In this document: in pieces, positions 43,537 to 51,955 of the stretch
How the letters are laid out: the number at the start of each line of letters is the position of its first letter
How positions within the stretch are numbered: the stretch's first letter is position 1
Assembly: GCA_024234675.1 (NCBI GenBank)
Contig: JACKNU010000004.1
Coordinates: 106,410 to 170,409 of the forward strand
DNA length: 64,000 bases
Direction: 5' to 3'
DNA from: Pseudomonadales bacterium
GTDB lineage: Bacteria; Pseudomonadota; Gammaproteobacteria; Pseudomonadales; Halieaceae
Translations under genes and position numbers: made by a program
The notes under the pieces: model-generated
What the model saw: only the letters and a program-made list of their open reading frames with translations
What the model was told of the DNA's origin: nothing
The model's database searches: none

Positions 43537-43594
43537 GTTGCGTCCTCAGTCATTGGGCCGGTGGCCGCCGCCCAGCAGCGACCCCGGCTCGGCG

Positions 43595-44632
43595 TCACTC
43601 GGTGGACAGCAAATCGATAGTGCGCCTATCCATACGTTCCATCGCCATACCGCCGCCCCGCGCCACACAGGTCAGGGGATCCTCGGCCACGATTACCGGC
43701 AGCCCGGTCTCCTCGGAAATCAGGCGGTCCAGGTCGCGCAGCAGGGCGCCACCGCCAGTCAGTACGATACCGCTCTCGGCGATGTCCGCGGCCAGTTCCG
43801 GGGGCGACTGCTCCAGGGCTGTCTTCACCGACTGCACGATAGAGGACAGGGGATCCTGCAAAGACTCGAGGATTTCATCGCTGTTGAGGGTAAAACTGCG
43901 GGGCACGCCCTCCGCCAGGTTGCGTCCGCGCACGTCGATCTCGCGCAACTCGCTGCCGGCAAAGGCGCAGCCTATCTCTTCCTTGATGCGCTCGGCCGTG
44001 GCGTCGCCAATCAGGCTGCCGTAGCGGCGCCGGACATGGGCCACAATGGCTTCGTCAAAACGATCGCCGCCGACCCGGACCGAATCCCGGTAGACGACGC
44101 CATTGAGGGAGATTATGGCAATTTCGGTGGTACCACCGCCCACATCGACCACCATGCAGCCGGTAGCCTCCTCCACATCCAGGCCCGCGCCGATGGCCGC
44201 GGCCATGGGTTCCTCGATCAGTCGCACTTCCCGGGCACCGGCGCTGAGGGCGGACTCGCGTATCGCCCGGCGCTCGACCTGGGTGGACATGCAGGGTACG
44301 CACACCAGCACCCGGGGGCTGGGGCGGATGAACTTGCTCTCGTGCACCTTGGCGATGAAGTGCTGGAGCATTTTCTCGGTTACCTGGAAATCGGCTATCA
44401 CCCCATCCTTGAGCGGGCGGATGGCGGTGATGTTGCCCGGTGTTCGGCCCAGCATGCGTTTGGCCTCGGTGCCGACCGCCTCGATGGTCTTCTGGCCATT
44501 GTGTATGCGGATTGCCACCACGGATGGCTCGTTCAGCACTATTCCCTTGTCGCGCACGTAGATGAGGGTATTGGCCGTACCCAGATCTATGGAGAGGTCG
44601 TTTGAGAACACTCCGCGCAGTTTTTTCAACAT
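43595..44632 (-). CDS. mreB: Rod shape-determining actin MreB
   Basis: A 345-residue bacterial actin. Phosphate-1 IDLGTANTLIYV, connect-1 IEEPMAAAIGAGL, phosphate-2 VVDVGGGTTEIAII, adenosine GIVLTGGGALLRDLDRLI. The N-terminal MLKKLRGVFS is the amphipathic membrane-binding helix. MreB filaments steer the RodA-PBP2 synthase. It is the first gene of mreBCD-maf-yhdP and is divergent from gatCAB. Confidence 0.98.
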   Translation of the reverse strand: MLKKLRGVFSNDLSIDLGTANTLIYVRDKGIVLNEPSVVAIRIHNGQKTIEAVGTEAKRMLGRTPGNITAIRPLKDGVIADFQVTEKMLQHFIAKVHESKFIRPSPRVLVCVPCMSTQVERRAIRESALSAGAREVRLIEEPMAAAIGAGLDVEEATGCMVVDVGGGTTEIAIISLNGVVYRDSVRVGGDRFDEAIVAHVRRRYGSLIGDATAERIKEEIGCAFAGSELREIDVRGRNLAEGVPRSFTLNSDEILESLQDPLSSIVQSVKTALEQSPPELAADIAESGIVLTGGGALLRDLDRLISEETGLPVIVAEDPLTCVARGGGMAMERMDRRTIDLLSTE

Positions 44633-44892
44633 TGATTTTTACTACCTTTTGAGTACCACGGGGAACTCCGGTGCGGAGCCCTGCATGCCTACCTGGCCGT
44701 CGCCTCCAGGCCATTGCGGATGCCCTGGTAGGGTCGATTTCAAGACCCTGCTGTTGCTTTGGTGACAGATGTATTTTTGGCGTTTTAAATTCCGGCAACT
44801 GTATCAACCGCGGGGATTTTGGGCAAGGCGCAAATATGATAACTTTACGCCCCCGCTGTCGCACAGGGCAGCTCTCCCCGGTTAGAAATACA
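44633..44892. promoter_or_regulatory. Divergent upstream region of mreB and gatC
   Basis: A 260-base gene-free region that must hold promoters for both operons. A -10-like TATGAT stands at 44835-44840 for gatC but no -35 at proper spacing. A 6-bp hairpin AGGGTC/GACCCT (44730-44749) lies on the mreB side. Nothing else recognisable. Confidence 0.4.
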
Positions 44893-45180
44893 ATGGCGAT
44901 AGAGCAAGACGAGATAGAAAAGATTGCGGCCCTCGCGCGCATCCGCATCCAGCCCGCGCAAATCGGCCGGGTTACCCAGCGTATCACCGAAATCCTGCAC
45001 ATGGTGGACCAGTTGCAGGCGGTAGACACCAGCGATGTGGAACCCATGGCCAACCCCCTGGACGCCATCCAGGTGCTGCGCGCTGACGAAGTCACCGAAG
45101 TCAATCGCCGGGAGGCCTTCCAGGCCATTGCCCCGGCGGTGGAAAACGGGCTCTACCTGGTGCCCAAAGTCATCGAATAG
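44893..45180 (+). CDS. gatC: Asp/Glu-tRNA amidotransferase subunit C
   Basis: A 95-residue GatC (IEQDEIEKIAALARIRI to NGLYLVPKVIE) that wraps GatA and GatB together. ATG 44893 is the family-typical start; the longer frame upstream is non-coding. Presence of gatCAB implies indirect synthesis of Asn-tRNA and/or Gln-tRNA by amidating misacylated tRNA. Confidence 0.95.
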   Translation: MAIEQDEIEKIAALARIRIQPAQIGRVTQRITEILHMVDQLQAVDTSDVEPMANPLDAIQVLRADEVTEVNRREAFQAIAPAVENGLYLVPKVIE

Positions 45181-45209
45181 GCGGCCGCGGCCCCTCACAG
45201 GACAATTCA

Positions 45210-46676
45210 ATGCATGACAAAACGGTCGCCCAGCTAACCGCCGGGCTGCAAACCGGACAATTTTCCAGCGCCGAGCTGACCCGCTGTTTCCTGGACCGCA
45301 TCGCGTCCCTGGACAGCCGCTATAACAGCTTCATCAGCGTCGCTGATGAACAGGCCATGGCAGCCGCCCGCGCCGCGGATGAACGCATTGCCGCCGGCGA
45401 CGCGGGCCCGCTCACGGGCATCCCCATCGCCCACAAGGATATTTTCTGTACCGATGGGCTGCGCACCAGCTGCGGGTCGCGCATGCTGGACAACTTCGTG
45501 CCGCCCTACGACGCCACTCTGGTCACGCGGCTCAACCGCGACGGCGTGGTCGCGCTGGGCAAGACCAATATGGACGAGTTCGCCATGGGCTCCTCCAATG
45601 AAAACAGCTTCTACGGCCCGGTGAGGAACCCCTGGGATACCTCCGCCGTACCGGGAGGCTCCTCCGGGGGCTCGGCCGCGGCGGTGGCGGCCGGGCTGGC
45701 GCCGGCCGCCACCGGTACAGACACCGGCGGCTCCATCCGCCAACCCGCGGCTTTCTGCGGCATCACCGGGCTCAAGCCCACCTACGGACGGGTTTCCCGC
45801 CTGGGCATGGTGGCCTTCGCCTCCAGCCTGGACCAGGCCGGCCCCATGGCCCGCACCGCCGAGGACTGCGCCCTGCTGCTCAATAGCATGGCCGGCCATG
45901 ACCCGCAGGACTCCACTTCTTCGCAGGTACCGACAGAGGACTACTGCGCCCGGTTGGCGGACAGCCTGCAGGGCCTGCGCATAGGACTGCCGCGGGAATA
46001 CTTCGGCGCGGGCCTGGACCCCGCCACCGCGGCCTGCATCGACCAGGCGCTGAAGGAACTGGAGGCCCTGGGCGCCACCCTGGTGGAAGTCAGCCTGCCC
46101 CATAGTCACCTGACCATCCCCACCTACTACGTCATCGCGCCCGCCGAGGCCTCCACCAATCTGTCCCGCTACGACGGCGTGCGCTACGGCTACCGCTGCG
46201 AGCAGCCCACCGACCTGCTCGACCTGTATACGCGCACCCGCGAGGAGGGCTTTGGTGAGGAGGTGAAACGGCGCATCCTGGTGGGCACCTACGCCCTGTC
46301 AGCCGGCTACTACGATGCCTATTACAAGAAAGCGCAACAGGTCAGGCGCCTGATCAAGCAGGACTTTATCGACTGCTTTGGGCAGGTGGACGTAATTGCC
46401 GGCCCCACCACCCCCGGGCCTGCCTTCGCCCTGGGCTCCAAGTCGGACGATCCCGTGGCCATGTACCTGGAGGACATCTATACCCTGGCCGTCAACCTGG
46501 CGGGACTGCCGGGCATGTCGGTACCGGCCGGCATGGTGGGCGGCAAGCCCGTGGGCCTGCAGCTGATCGGCCAGCACTTCGGCGAGGCGCGCCTGCTCAA
46601 CGTGGGGCACCGCTTCCAGCAGGCCACCGACTGGCACGCGCGGCGCCCCGCCGACCCGGCAGTGGAGGCAGCGTGA
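45210..46676 (+). CDS. gatA: Asp/Glu-tRNA amidotransferase subunit A
   Basis: A 488-residue amidase that releases ammonia from glutamine for tRNA amidation. The Ser-cisSer-Lys triad is complete: K76 in IPIAHKD, S151 in GGSSGGS and S175 in DTGGSIRQP. The family stretches SSNENSFYGPVRNPWD and LPGMSVPAG are present. It is 29 bases after gatC and its stop overlaps the start of gatB. Confidence 0.97.
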   Translation: MHDKTVAQLTAGLQTGQFSSAELTRCFLDRIASLDSRYNSFISVADEQAMAAARAADERIAAGDAGPLTGIPIAHKDIFCTDGLRTSCGSRMLDNFVPPYDATLVTRLNRDGVVALGKTNMDEFAMGSSNENSFYGPVRNPWDTSAVPGGSSGGSAAAVAAGLAPAATGTDTGGSIRQPAAFCGITGLKPTYGRVSRLGMVAFASSLDQAGPMARTAEDCALLLNSMAGHDPQDSTSSQVPTEDYCARLADSLQGLRIGLPREYFGAGLDPATAACIDQALKELEALGATLVEVSLPHSHLTIPTYYVIAPAEASTNLSRYDGVRYGYRCEQPTDLLDLYTRTREEGFGEEVKRRILVGTYALSAGYYDAYYKKAQQVRRLIKQDFIDCFGQVDVIAGPTTPGPAFALGSKSDDPVAMYLEDIYTLAVNLAGLPGMSVPAGMVGGKPVGLQLIGQHFGEARLLNVGHRFQQATDWHARRPADPAVEAA

Positions 46677-48118
46677 TGCAGTGGGAAACCGTCATTGGCC
46701 TGGAGGTGCATTTGCAACTGGCCACCCGTTCCAAGATTTTTTCCGGCTCGCCCACCACCTTCGGAGCAGCCCCGAATACCCAGGCCAGCGCTGTCGACCT
46801 GGCCATGCCGGGCATGCTGCCGGTGCTCAATGCCGAGGCGGTGCGTTTCGCGGTGATGTTCGGGCTGGGCATCGGGGCCGAGATCGGCCGCCGCTCGGTA
46901 TTCGACCGCAAGAATTACTTCTACCCCGACCTCCCCAAGGGCTACCAGATCAGCCAGTTCGAGGCGCCCATCGTCGGCCGCGGCAGCTTCGAGATCCAGC
47001 TCGAGGACGGCAGCACCCGCAGCATCGGCATCACCCGCGCCCACCTGGAAGAGGACGCGGGCAAATCCCTGCACGAGGATTTTCACGGCCAGACCGGCAT
47101 CGACCTGAACCGCGCCGGCACGCCGCTGCTGGAAATCGTCTCGGAACCGGACCTGCGCAACGCCGCCGAGGCGGTGGCCTACCTGAAGGCGCTGCACAGC
47201 CTGGTGACCTACCTGGGCATTTCCGACGGCAATATGGCCGAGGGTTCCATGCGCTGTGACATCAACCTGTCGCTGCGGCCGGTGGGCTCCGACACCCTGG
47301 GCACCCGCGCCGAGATCAAGAACGTCAACTCCTTCCGCTTCGTGGAAAAGGCCATTCGCCACGAGGTGGAGCGCCAGGCGGACATCCTGGAGGACGGCGG
47401 CAAAATCGTGCAGGAAACCCGTCTGTACGATGCCGACCTCGACGAGACCCGACCCATGCGCAGCAAGGAGGTGGCCAACGACTACCGCTATTTCCCCGAG
47501 CCGGATCTGCTGCCGGTGGTGATAGACGAGGCCTACATCGAGGAGATACGCGCCAGCCTGCCGGAATTGCCGGTGCAGAAGCGCCACCGCTTCATCGAAC
47601 AATACGGCCTGAGCGCCTACGACGCGAACGTGATGGCGGACAGCCGTGAACTGGCGGACTATTTCGAGGCGGTGGCAGGGTCCTGCGGCGACGCCAAGAT
47701 CGCCGCCAACTGGGTGCAGGTGGAACTGCTGGGCCAGCTCAACAAGGGCGAACTCGCCCTGGCCGACTGCCCGGTCCCGGCGGCGGACCTGGGCGGCCTG
47801 ATCGCGCGCATCCTGGACAACAGCATCTCGGGCAAGATCGCCAAGCAGGTGTTCGAGGCCATGTGGCAGGGCGAGGGCAGCGCCGACGAGATCATCGCCG
47901 CCCGCGGCCTCAAGCAGGTCAGCGACAGCGGCGCCCTGGAGACCATGGTGGAGGAGGTGATCGCGGCCAACGCCGGCCAGGTGGAGCAGTACCTGGCGGC
48001 GGACGCGGACCGGCGCAAGAAGCTGATCGGCTTCTTCGTGGGCCAGGTGATGAAACTGTCCAAGGGCCAGGCAAACCCGCAGATGGTCAACGAGTTACTG
48101 GCGAAGAAGCTGGTTTAG
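46676..48118 (+). CDS. gatB: Asp/Glu-tRNA amidotransferase subunit B
   Basis: A 480-residue GatB, which binds misacylated tRNA, phosphorylates the side-chain carboxylate and accepts ammonia. ETVIGLEVHLQL, PGMLPVLNAEAV, DRKNYFYPDLPKGYQISQ, SMRCDINLS and EIKNVNSFRF are diagnostic; the C-terminal YqeY-like tail domain ends ANPQMVNELLAKKL. ATG 46676 overlaps the gatA stop; GTG one codon earlier is equivalent. Confidence 0.97.
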   Translation: MQWETVIGLEVHLQLATRSKIFSGSPTTFGAAPNTQASAVDLAMPGMLPVLNAEAVRFAVMFGLGIGAEIGRRSVFDRKNYFYPDLPKGYQISQFEAPIVGRGSFEIQLEDGSTRSIGITRAHLEEDAGKSLHEDFHGQTGIDLNRAGTPLLEIVSEPDLRNAAEAVAYLKALHSLVTYLGISDGNMAEGSMRCDINLSLRPVGSDTLGTRAEIKNVNSFRFVEKAIRHEVERQADILEDGGKIVQETRLYDADLDETRPMRSKEVANDYRYFPEPDLLPVVIDEAYIEEIRASLPELPVQKRHRFIEQYGLSAYDANVMADSRELADYFEAVAGSCGDAKIAANWVQVELLGQLNKGELALADCPVPAADLGGLIARILDNSISGKIAKQVFEAMWQGEGSADEIIAARGLKQVSDSGALETMVEEVIAANAGQVEQYLAADADRRKKLIGFFVGQVMKLSKGQANPQMVNELLAKKLV

Positions 48119-48131
48119 GAGCGGTACGAGG

Positions 48132-48422
48132 ATGAGAAAAGACAAGGAAAAGGTGCTGGACGAGGTGTGGACGGAAGATCATGTCCGCAGCTTCCTGCGG
48201 GTGCGGCCCCACGACGGCAGCGATGAAAACTTCCATATGCTGCTCAAGGCTTACCAGAGCATGCGCGCCGATGATTTCGAGCTGTTCGTGGGCTTCTTCA
48301 AGGCCGAGGGGCGCGATGTGAACGCCACCGGCAAGGACGGACGCTCGGTGCTGGATATCGTCAAGGAGCACCGGCACGGGGTGGAGTATGCCGAGATACT
48401 GACGGCGGCTGGGGCGGTCTGA
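48132..48422 (+). CDS. Small conserved protein of the PA4642 family
   Basis: A 96-residue acidic helical protein. DKEKVLDEVWTEDHVRSFLRV, HMLLKAYQSMRADDFELFVGFF and GRDVNATGKDGRSVLDIVKEH resemble the PA4642 family of pseudomonads; the last segment looks like one ankyrin-type repeat unit (DVNATGKDGRSVLDIV). No function is known to me. It starts 13 bases after gatB and is followed by the repeat block. Confidence 0.75.
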   Translation: MRKDKEKVLDEVWTEDHVRSFLRVRPHDGSDENFHMLLKAYQSMRADDFELFVGFFKAEGRDVNATGKDGRSVLDIVKEHRHGVEYAEILTAAGAV

Positions 48423-48437
48423 AAAAAGTTTATACAG

Positions 48438-48485
48438 AGGCCATTGCTGCGCCGGCCACTGAAACAGGCCATTGCTGCGCCGGCC
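48438..48485. repeat. Tandem 20-bp direct repeat within a hairpin
   Basis: AGGCCATTGCTGCGCCGGCC occurs exactly twice, at 48438-48457 and 48466-48485, with 8 bases between. The pair is bracketed by CAGAGGCC (48435-48442) and GGCCTCTG (48482-48489), which are inverted copies. It starts 15 bases after the stop of the small PA4642-type gene. Confidence 0.85.
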
Positions 48486-48665
48486 TCTGCCTGGGGGAGT
48501 CTCCCGAAAGGGCCACTGCTCCGTCACCCGATTCGGCTGCTGCGGAACTCGACCATTTTTTGCTGCGCAAAAAATTGGGACTCGAACAATCCTCGCAGAA
48601 AGCTCCCGAATCGGGTGACTGCGCAAAGCGTGGCCTGATTTTTCGGGAGACTCCCCCAGGCAGAG
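48485..48665. repeat. Large nested inverted repeat
   Basis: Perfect 25-bp inverted arms at 48485-48509 and 48641-48665 enclose a 131-base interior. A second perfect inverted pair of 14 bp (GTCACCCGATTCGG, 48523-48536 and 48606-48619) and a central hairpin TTTTTTGC/GCAAAAAA (48556-48574) are nested inside. The whole can fold into one long cruciform or RNA stem. No open frame in it looks coding. It may stop transcription from the gat operon, or be a small non-autonomous element. Confidence 0.8.
48527..48648 (+). repeat. Intergenic repeat element, copy A
   Basis: About 122 bases that align closely with the reverse complement of 48764-48887. Shared blocks include AACTCGACCA, a palindrome centred on TTGCTGCGCAA, TTGGGACTCG, CAGAAAGC and GTGGCCTGAT, in the same order. 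Confidence 0.7.
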
Positions 48666-48763
48666 ACCTACCACTGTTCTTGATAACAACGGCTCGGTTT
48701 AATCTTATACCTGCCTGAAAACTCGCTATTTTGACCAGTGTCAGGTTGCTGTCCGGAGCGCCT

Positions 48764-48887
48764 TCCCGAAAACATCAGGCCACGTTTAGCGCAGGCAACA
48801 AACTCGGGGCTTTCTGTGAGCACTGTCCGAGTCCCAAAAATTGCGCAGCAATTTTGGTCGAGTTGCGCAACAGCCCGAAAATGCGGG
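48764..48887 (-). repeat. Intergenic repeat element, copy B (inverted)
   Basis: Diverged, inverted copy of the element at 48527-48648. Its central palindrome is AAAATTGC/GCAATTTT (48837-48855) rather than the T/A run of copy A, so the stem is kept while its bases differ, a compensatory pattern that suggests selection on the hairpin. Between the copies (48666-48763) I see nothing recognisable; the rest of the gap to the prfC stop is also blank. Confidence 0.7.
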
Positions 48888-48950
48888 AAAACATGCGGCC
48901 GTTCTCAGACTCCCTCACCCCCACCAGCCCGGCGAAAGCCCAGAACAAAC

Positions 48951-50528
48951 CTAATGCTCCCGAGTAGCCCGAAACTCAATGTCAGGCCAGCGCTCCTCCA
49001 TGAGCGCCAGATTCACCCGGGTGGGCGCCAGGTAGGTCAGGTAGCCGCCCCCATCCAGCGACAGGTGCTCCGCCGCCTTGCGCCGGAATTCCTCCAGCTT
49101 GCGCGGATCCTTGCAGTGCACCCAGCGGGCCGTGTAGACGTTCACCGGCTCGTAGCGCGCCTCCACCTTGTACTCGTCCTTGAGCCGGAAAGCCACCACG
49201 TCGAACTGCAACTGGCCCACCGCGCCGACCACCAGGTCGGTGCTGTTGATGGGCGCGAACACCTGGGTCGAACCCTCCTCCGACAACTGCTGCAGCCCCT
49301 TCTGCAACTGCTTCGACTTCATCGGGTCGGTCAGGCGGATGCGACGGAACAACTCGGGAGCAAAGTGGGGAATGCCGGTGAACTGCAGGTCCTCACCCTC
49401 GGTGAAAGTGTCACCGATCTGGATGGTGCCGTGATTGTGCAGCCCGATGATGTCGCCGGACACCGCCTCGTCCACCAGTTCCCGCTCGCCGGCCTTGAAT
49501 GTGACGGCATCGGCGATGCGCACCTCCTTGCCCAGGCGCACATGGCGCATTTTCATGCCCTTGGTGTAGCGCCCCGAGCAAACCCGCAGGAACGCTATGC
49601 GGTCGCGATGACGGGGGTCCATATTGGCCTGTATCTTGAAGACGAAACCACTGAACGTGGACTCGCCTGCCGGCACCTCCCGGGTGGTGGTGGGGCGGGC
49701 CAGGGGCGCGGGCGCCCAGCGGACAAAATCGTCCAGCATCTCGCGCACGCCGAAATTGCCCAGGGCGGTACCGAAGAAGACCGGGCTGAGGCGGCCGGCG
49801 AGGAACTCCTGCTGGTCAAACTGGTGGCTGGCGCCCCGCACCAGTTCGATCTCCTCCAGGAAATCATCGTACTCATCTCCCAGCAGCGCCCGGGCGGCAT
49901 CGCTTTGCAGTCCCTCGATACGACGGTCGTCGGGCAGACTGGAGCCCTTGCCCGGGGTGTACTGGTGGATCACGTCGGTATAGAGGTTGTAGACCCCCTT
50001 GAACTCGCGCCCCATGCCCACCGGCCAGTTGATGGGAGCGCCCTGGATGGCGAGTACTTCCTCGATCTCGTCCAGCAAATCGATGGGATCGCGGATGTCG
50101 CGGTCCATCTTGTTGACGAAACTGAAAATGGGCGTATCCCGCAGCCGGCACACGTTCATCAGCTTGATGGTGCGGTCCTCCACACCCTTGGCCCCGTCAA
50201 TCACCATCAGGGCGGAATCCACCGCGGTCAGGGTGCGGTAGGTGTCCTCGGAAAAGTCCTCGTGGCCGGGGGTATCCAGCAGGTTGACCGTGCGCTCCCG
50301 GTAGGGGAACTGCATCACCGAGGAGGTCACCGAGATGCCCCGCTCCTGCTCCATGGTCATCCAGTCCGAGGTGGCGTGCGGCCCTCTCTTGCCTTTCACG
50401 CTGCCGGCCACCTGGATGGCGTTGCCCAGCAACAGGAGCTTCTCCGTGATGGTGGTCTTGCCAGCGTCCGGGTGCGAAATAATGGCGAAGGTACGGCGCG
50501 AGTCGATCTGCTTGCCGAGGTCTGACAT
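48951..50528 (-). CDS. prfC: Peptide chain release factor 3
   Basis: A 525-residue translational GTPase that recycles RF1/RF2 after termination. G1 is SHPDAGKTTITEK, followed by DTPGHEDFSEDTYRTL and NKMDRDIRDPIDLLDEIE; the C-terminal domain III ends in EEFRRKAAEHLSLDGGGYLTYLAP. Start ATG 50528. It is divergent from the RegB-like kinase and has a consensus TATAAT upstream. Confidence 0.97.
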   Translation of the reverse strand: MSDLGKQIDSRRTFAIISHPDAGKTTITEKLLLLGNAIQVAGSVKGKRGPHATSDWMTMEQERGISVTSSVMQFPYRERTVNLLDTPGHEDFSEDTYRTLTAVDSALMVIDGAKGVEDRTIKLMNVCRLRDTPIFSFVNKMDRDIRDPIDLLDEIEEVLAIQGAPINWPVGMGREFKGVYNLYTDVIHQYTPGKGSSLPDDRRIEGLQSDAARALLGDEYDDFLEEIELVRGASHQFDQQEFLAGRLSPVFFGTALGNFGVREMLDDFVRWAPAPLARPTTTREVPAGESTFSGFVFKIQANMDPRHRDRIAFLRVCSGRYTKGMKMRHVRLGKEVRIADAVTFKAGERELVDEAVSGDIIGLHNHGTIQIGDTFTEGEDLQFTGIPHFAPELFRRIRLTDPMKSKQLQKGLQQLSEEGSTQVFAPINSTDLVVGAVGQLQFDVVAFRLKDEYKVEARYEPVNVYTARWVHCKDPRKLEEFRRKAAEHLSLDGGGYLTYLAPTRVNLALMEERWPDIEFRATREH

Positions 50529-50553
50529 GGTATGTTCCGGGAAAAAAGCCGGG

Positions 50554-50559
50554 ATTATA
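50554..50559 (-). promoter_or_regulatory. -10 box for prfC
   Basis: Minus-strand consensus TATAAT lies 26 bases before the prfC start. No convincing -35 hexamer at 16-18 bases. Confidence 0.45.
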
Positions 50560-50638
50560 CGCCCTTTCCCGGCATCGCGCAGTGCCTGGGCCGGCCCGCC
50601 CGCGGGATTTTAAACCTGCCGAGGAGAGGGCTATTTCG

Positions 50639-50644
50639 TATAAT
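50639..50644 (+). promoter_or_regulatory. -10 box at the regB start
   Basis: Plus-strand consensus TATAAT ends six bases before GTG 50651, the first usable start of the kinase gene. If used, transcription would begin on or next to that GTG, giving a leaderless mRNA. Confidence 0.4.
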
Positions 50645-50650
50645 GCGGCG

Positions 50651-51955
50651 GTGAACACGCCCCCCGACACAGGCGCTTCGGCCTACAACCCCTCGCTGGA
50701 CAACCTGCGCAGCCTGCTGCTCATACGCGGCATAGCCCTGCTGGGGCAGACCGGGGTACTGGCCTATGTTCTTTACGCCAGCCGCACCACGGAGGGTCTG
50801 TGGGGCGTGACCACCAGCCTGGCGGTGCTGGCGGCCCTGACGGCTCTCAGCCTGTGGCGCTGCACCCGGCCCTGGCCGGTAACCGACAACGAGTTTCTGG
50901 CCCAACTGCTGGTGGACGTGCTGGGCTGGACCGTGCTCATGTACTTCTCGGGCGGCGCCAACAATCCCTTCGTCTCCTACTATATCGTGCCGCTGGTGAT
51001 CGCCGCCGCGGTGCTGCCCTGGCGCCATACCTGGCTGGTGGCCGGGGCCTCGCTGCTGGCCTACAGCCTGCTGCTGTACTACTACCAGCCCTTCCCCCTG
51101 TTCACTCCCCACGCCCAGATGGGTCATGGGGACGGCGCCAAGGTGCACATCCTGGGCATGTGGTTCAACTTCCTCTTCAGCGCCGGCCTGATCACCTATT
51201 TCGTGGTCCGCATGGCCTCGATGCTGCGCCAGCAGGAGGCGCGGGCCGTGGCCAGACGCGAGGACAGGCTGCGCAATGACCAGATCATGGCAGTGGCCAG
51301 CCTGGCGGCCGGCACCGCCCATGAACTGGGCACCCCGCTGGCAACCATGACGGTGCTGGTGGATGAGATGCTGCAGGATAAGCAGCTCACCAGCCAGACC
51401 CGGGAAGACTGCCGATTGCTCCAGCAACAGTTGGCCCAGTGCAAAACCACCCTGCAGGGCCTCACCCGCACGGCGGAGCTGACTTCGGTACAGCAGACCC
51501 GGTCGCTGCCCCTGGATACCTTCGTCGCCCAGACCGTCCAGCGCTGGGCAGTGCGGCGACCGGGCGTGGTGTGCGATATCCAGGTGCACAGCACCGGAAA
51601 CCCGCCCGCTATCGAGTTCGATTCCACCCTCTGCCAGGCGCTGGAGAACCTGCTGAACAATGCCGCCGATACCGGCACGGACCGGCTGCAGGTGAGTTGC
51701 GGGTGGGATCAGCGCGAGGCGCGCATAGCCATCCGCGACTGGGGGCCCGGTATCGACGTGGATATCCTGCAGGACGCGGGCAAGCCGGTAATCCGCGCCA
51801 GTCGGGCGGGGCTGGGTATAGGCCTGCTGCTCAGCCATGCGACGGTGGAGCGCTACGGCGGTCGCATCGAACTGCTGAACGCCGGCGACGGCGGTGCCGT
51901 GGCCACCCTGTACCTGCCACTGGCCAGGGCTACCGCGCAGGTACCGGGCCAGTGA
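50651..51955 (+). CDS. regB: RegB/PrrB-type redox-responsive sensor histidine kinase
   Basis: A 434-residue kinase with about six N-terminal membrane helices. It carries the RegB quinone-sensing heptad GGANNPF (101-107), the H-box GTAHELGTPLATM with H224, and an ATPase domain (LENLLNNAAD, WGPGID, GLGIGLLLSHATVERYGG). C264 is 40 residues after H224, the same spacing as H225 and redox-active C265 in Rhodobacter RegB. GTG 50651 is the only plausible start before the first helix. RegB/PrrB/RoxS kinases tune respiration to electron-transport state, and the window also encodes the bc1 complex and an NDH-2. Confidence 0.88.
   Translation: MNTPPDTGASAYNPSLDNLRSLLLIRGIALLGQTGVLAYVLYASRTTEGLWGVTTSLAVLAALTALSLWRCTRPWPVTDNEFLAQLLVDVLGWTVLMYFSGGANNPFVSYYIVPLVIAAAVLPWRHTWLVAGASLLAYSLLLYYYQPFPLFTPHAQMGHGDGAKVHILGMWFNFLFSAGLITYFVVRMASMLRQQEARAVARREDRLRNDQIMAVASLAAGTAHELGTPLATMTVLVDEMLQDKQLTSQTREDCRLLQQQLAQCKTTLQGLTRTAELTSVQQTRSLPLDTFVAQTVQRWAVRRPGVVCDIQVHSTGNPPAIEFDSTLCQALENLLNNAADTGTDRLQVSCGWDQREARIAIRDWGPGIDVDILQDAGKPVIRASRAGLGIGLLLSHATVERYGGRIELLNAGDGGAVATLYLPLARATAQVPGQ

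Noticed and set aside
48438..48485. CRISPR-like array
   Set aside because: Only two 20-bp copies with an 8-base spacer and no cas genes.
48576..48590. tRNA T-arm-like GGGACTCGAAC suggesting an attachment site
   Set aside because: The match is short, on one arm only; no tRNA body, integrase or island lies beside it, and copy B has a changed version.
48738..50525. 595-codon open frame on the plus strand opposite prfC
   Set aside because: It is the antisense shadow of a perfectly conserved RF3 gene in GC-rich DNA; its product is His/Gln/Arg-rich and resembles no family.
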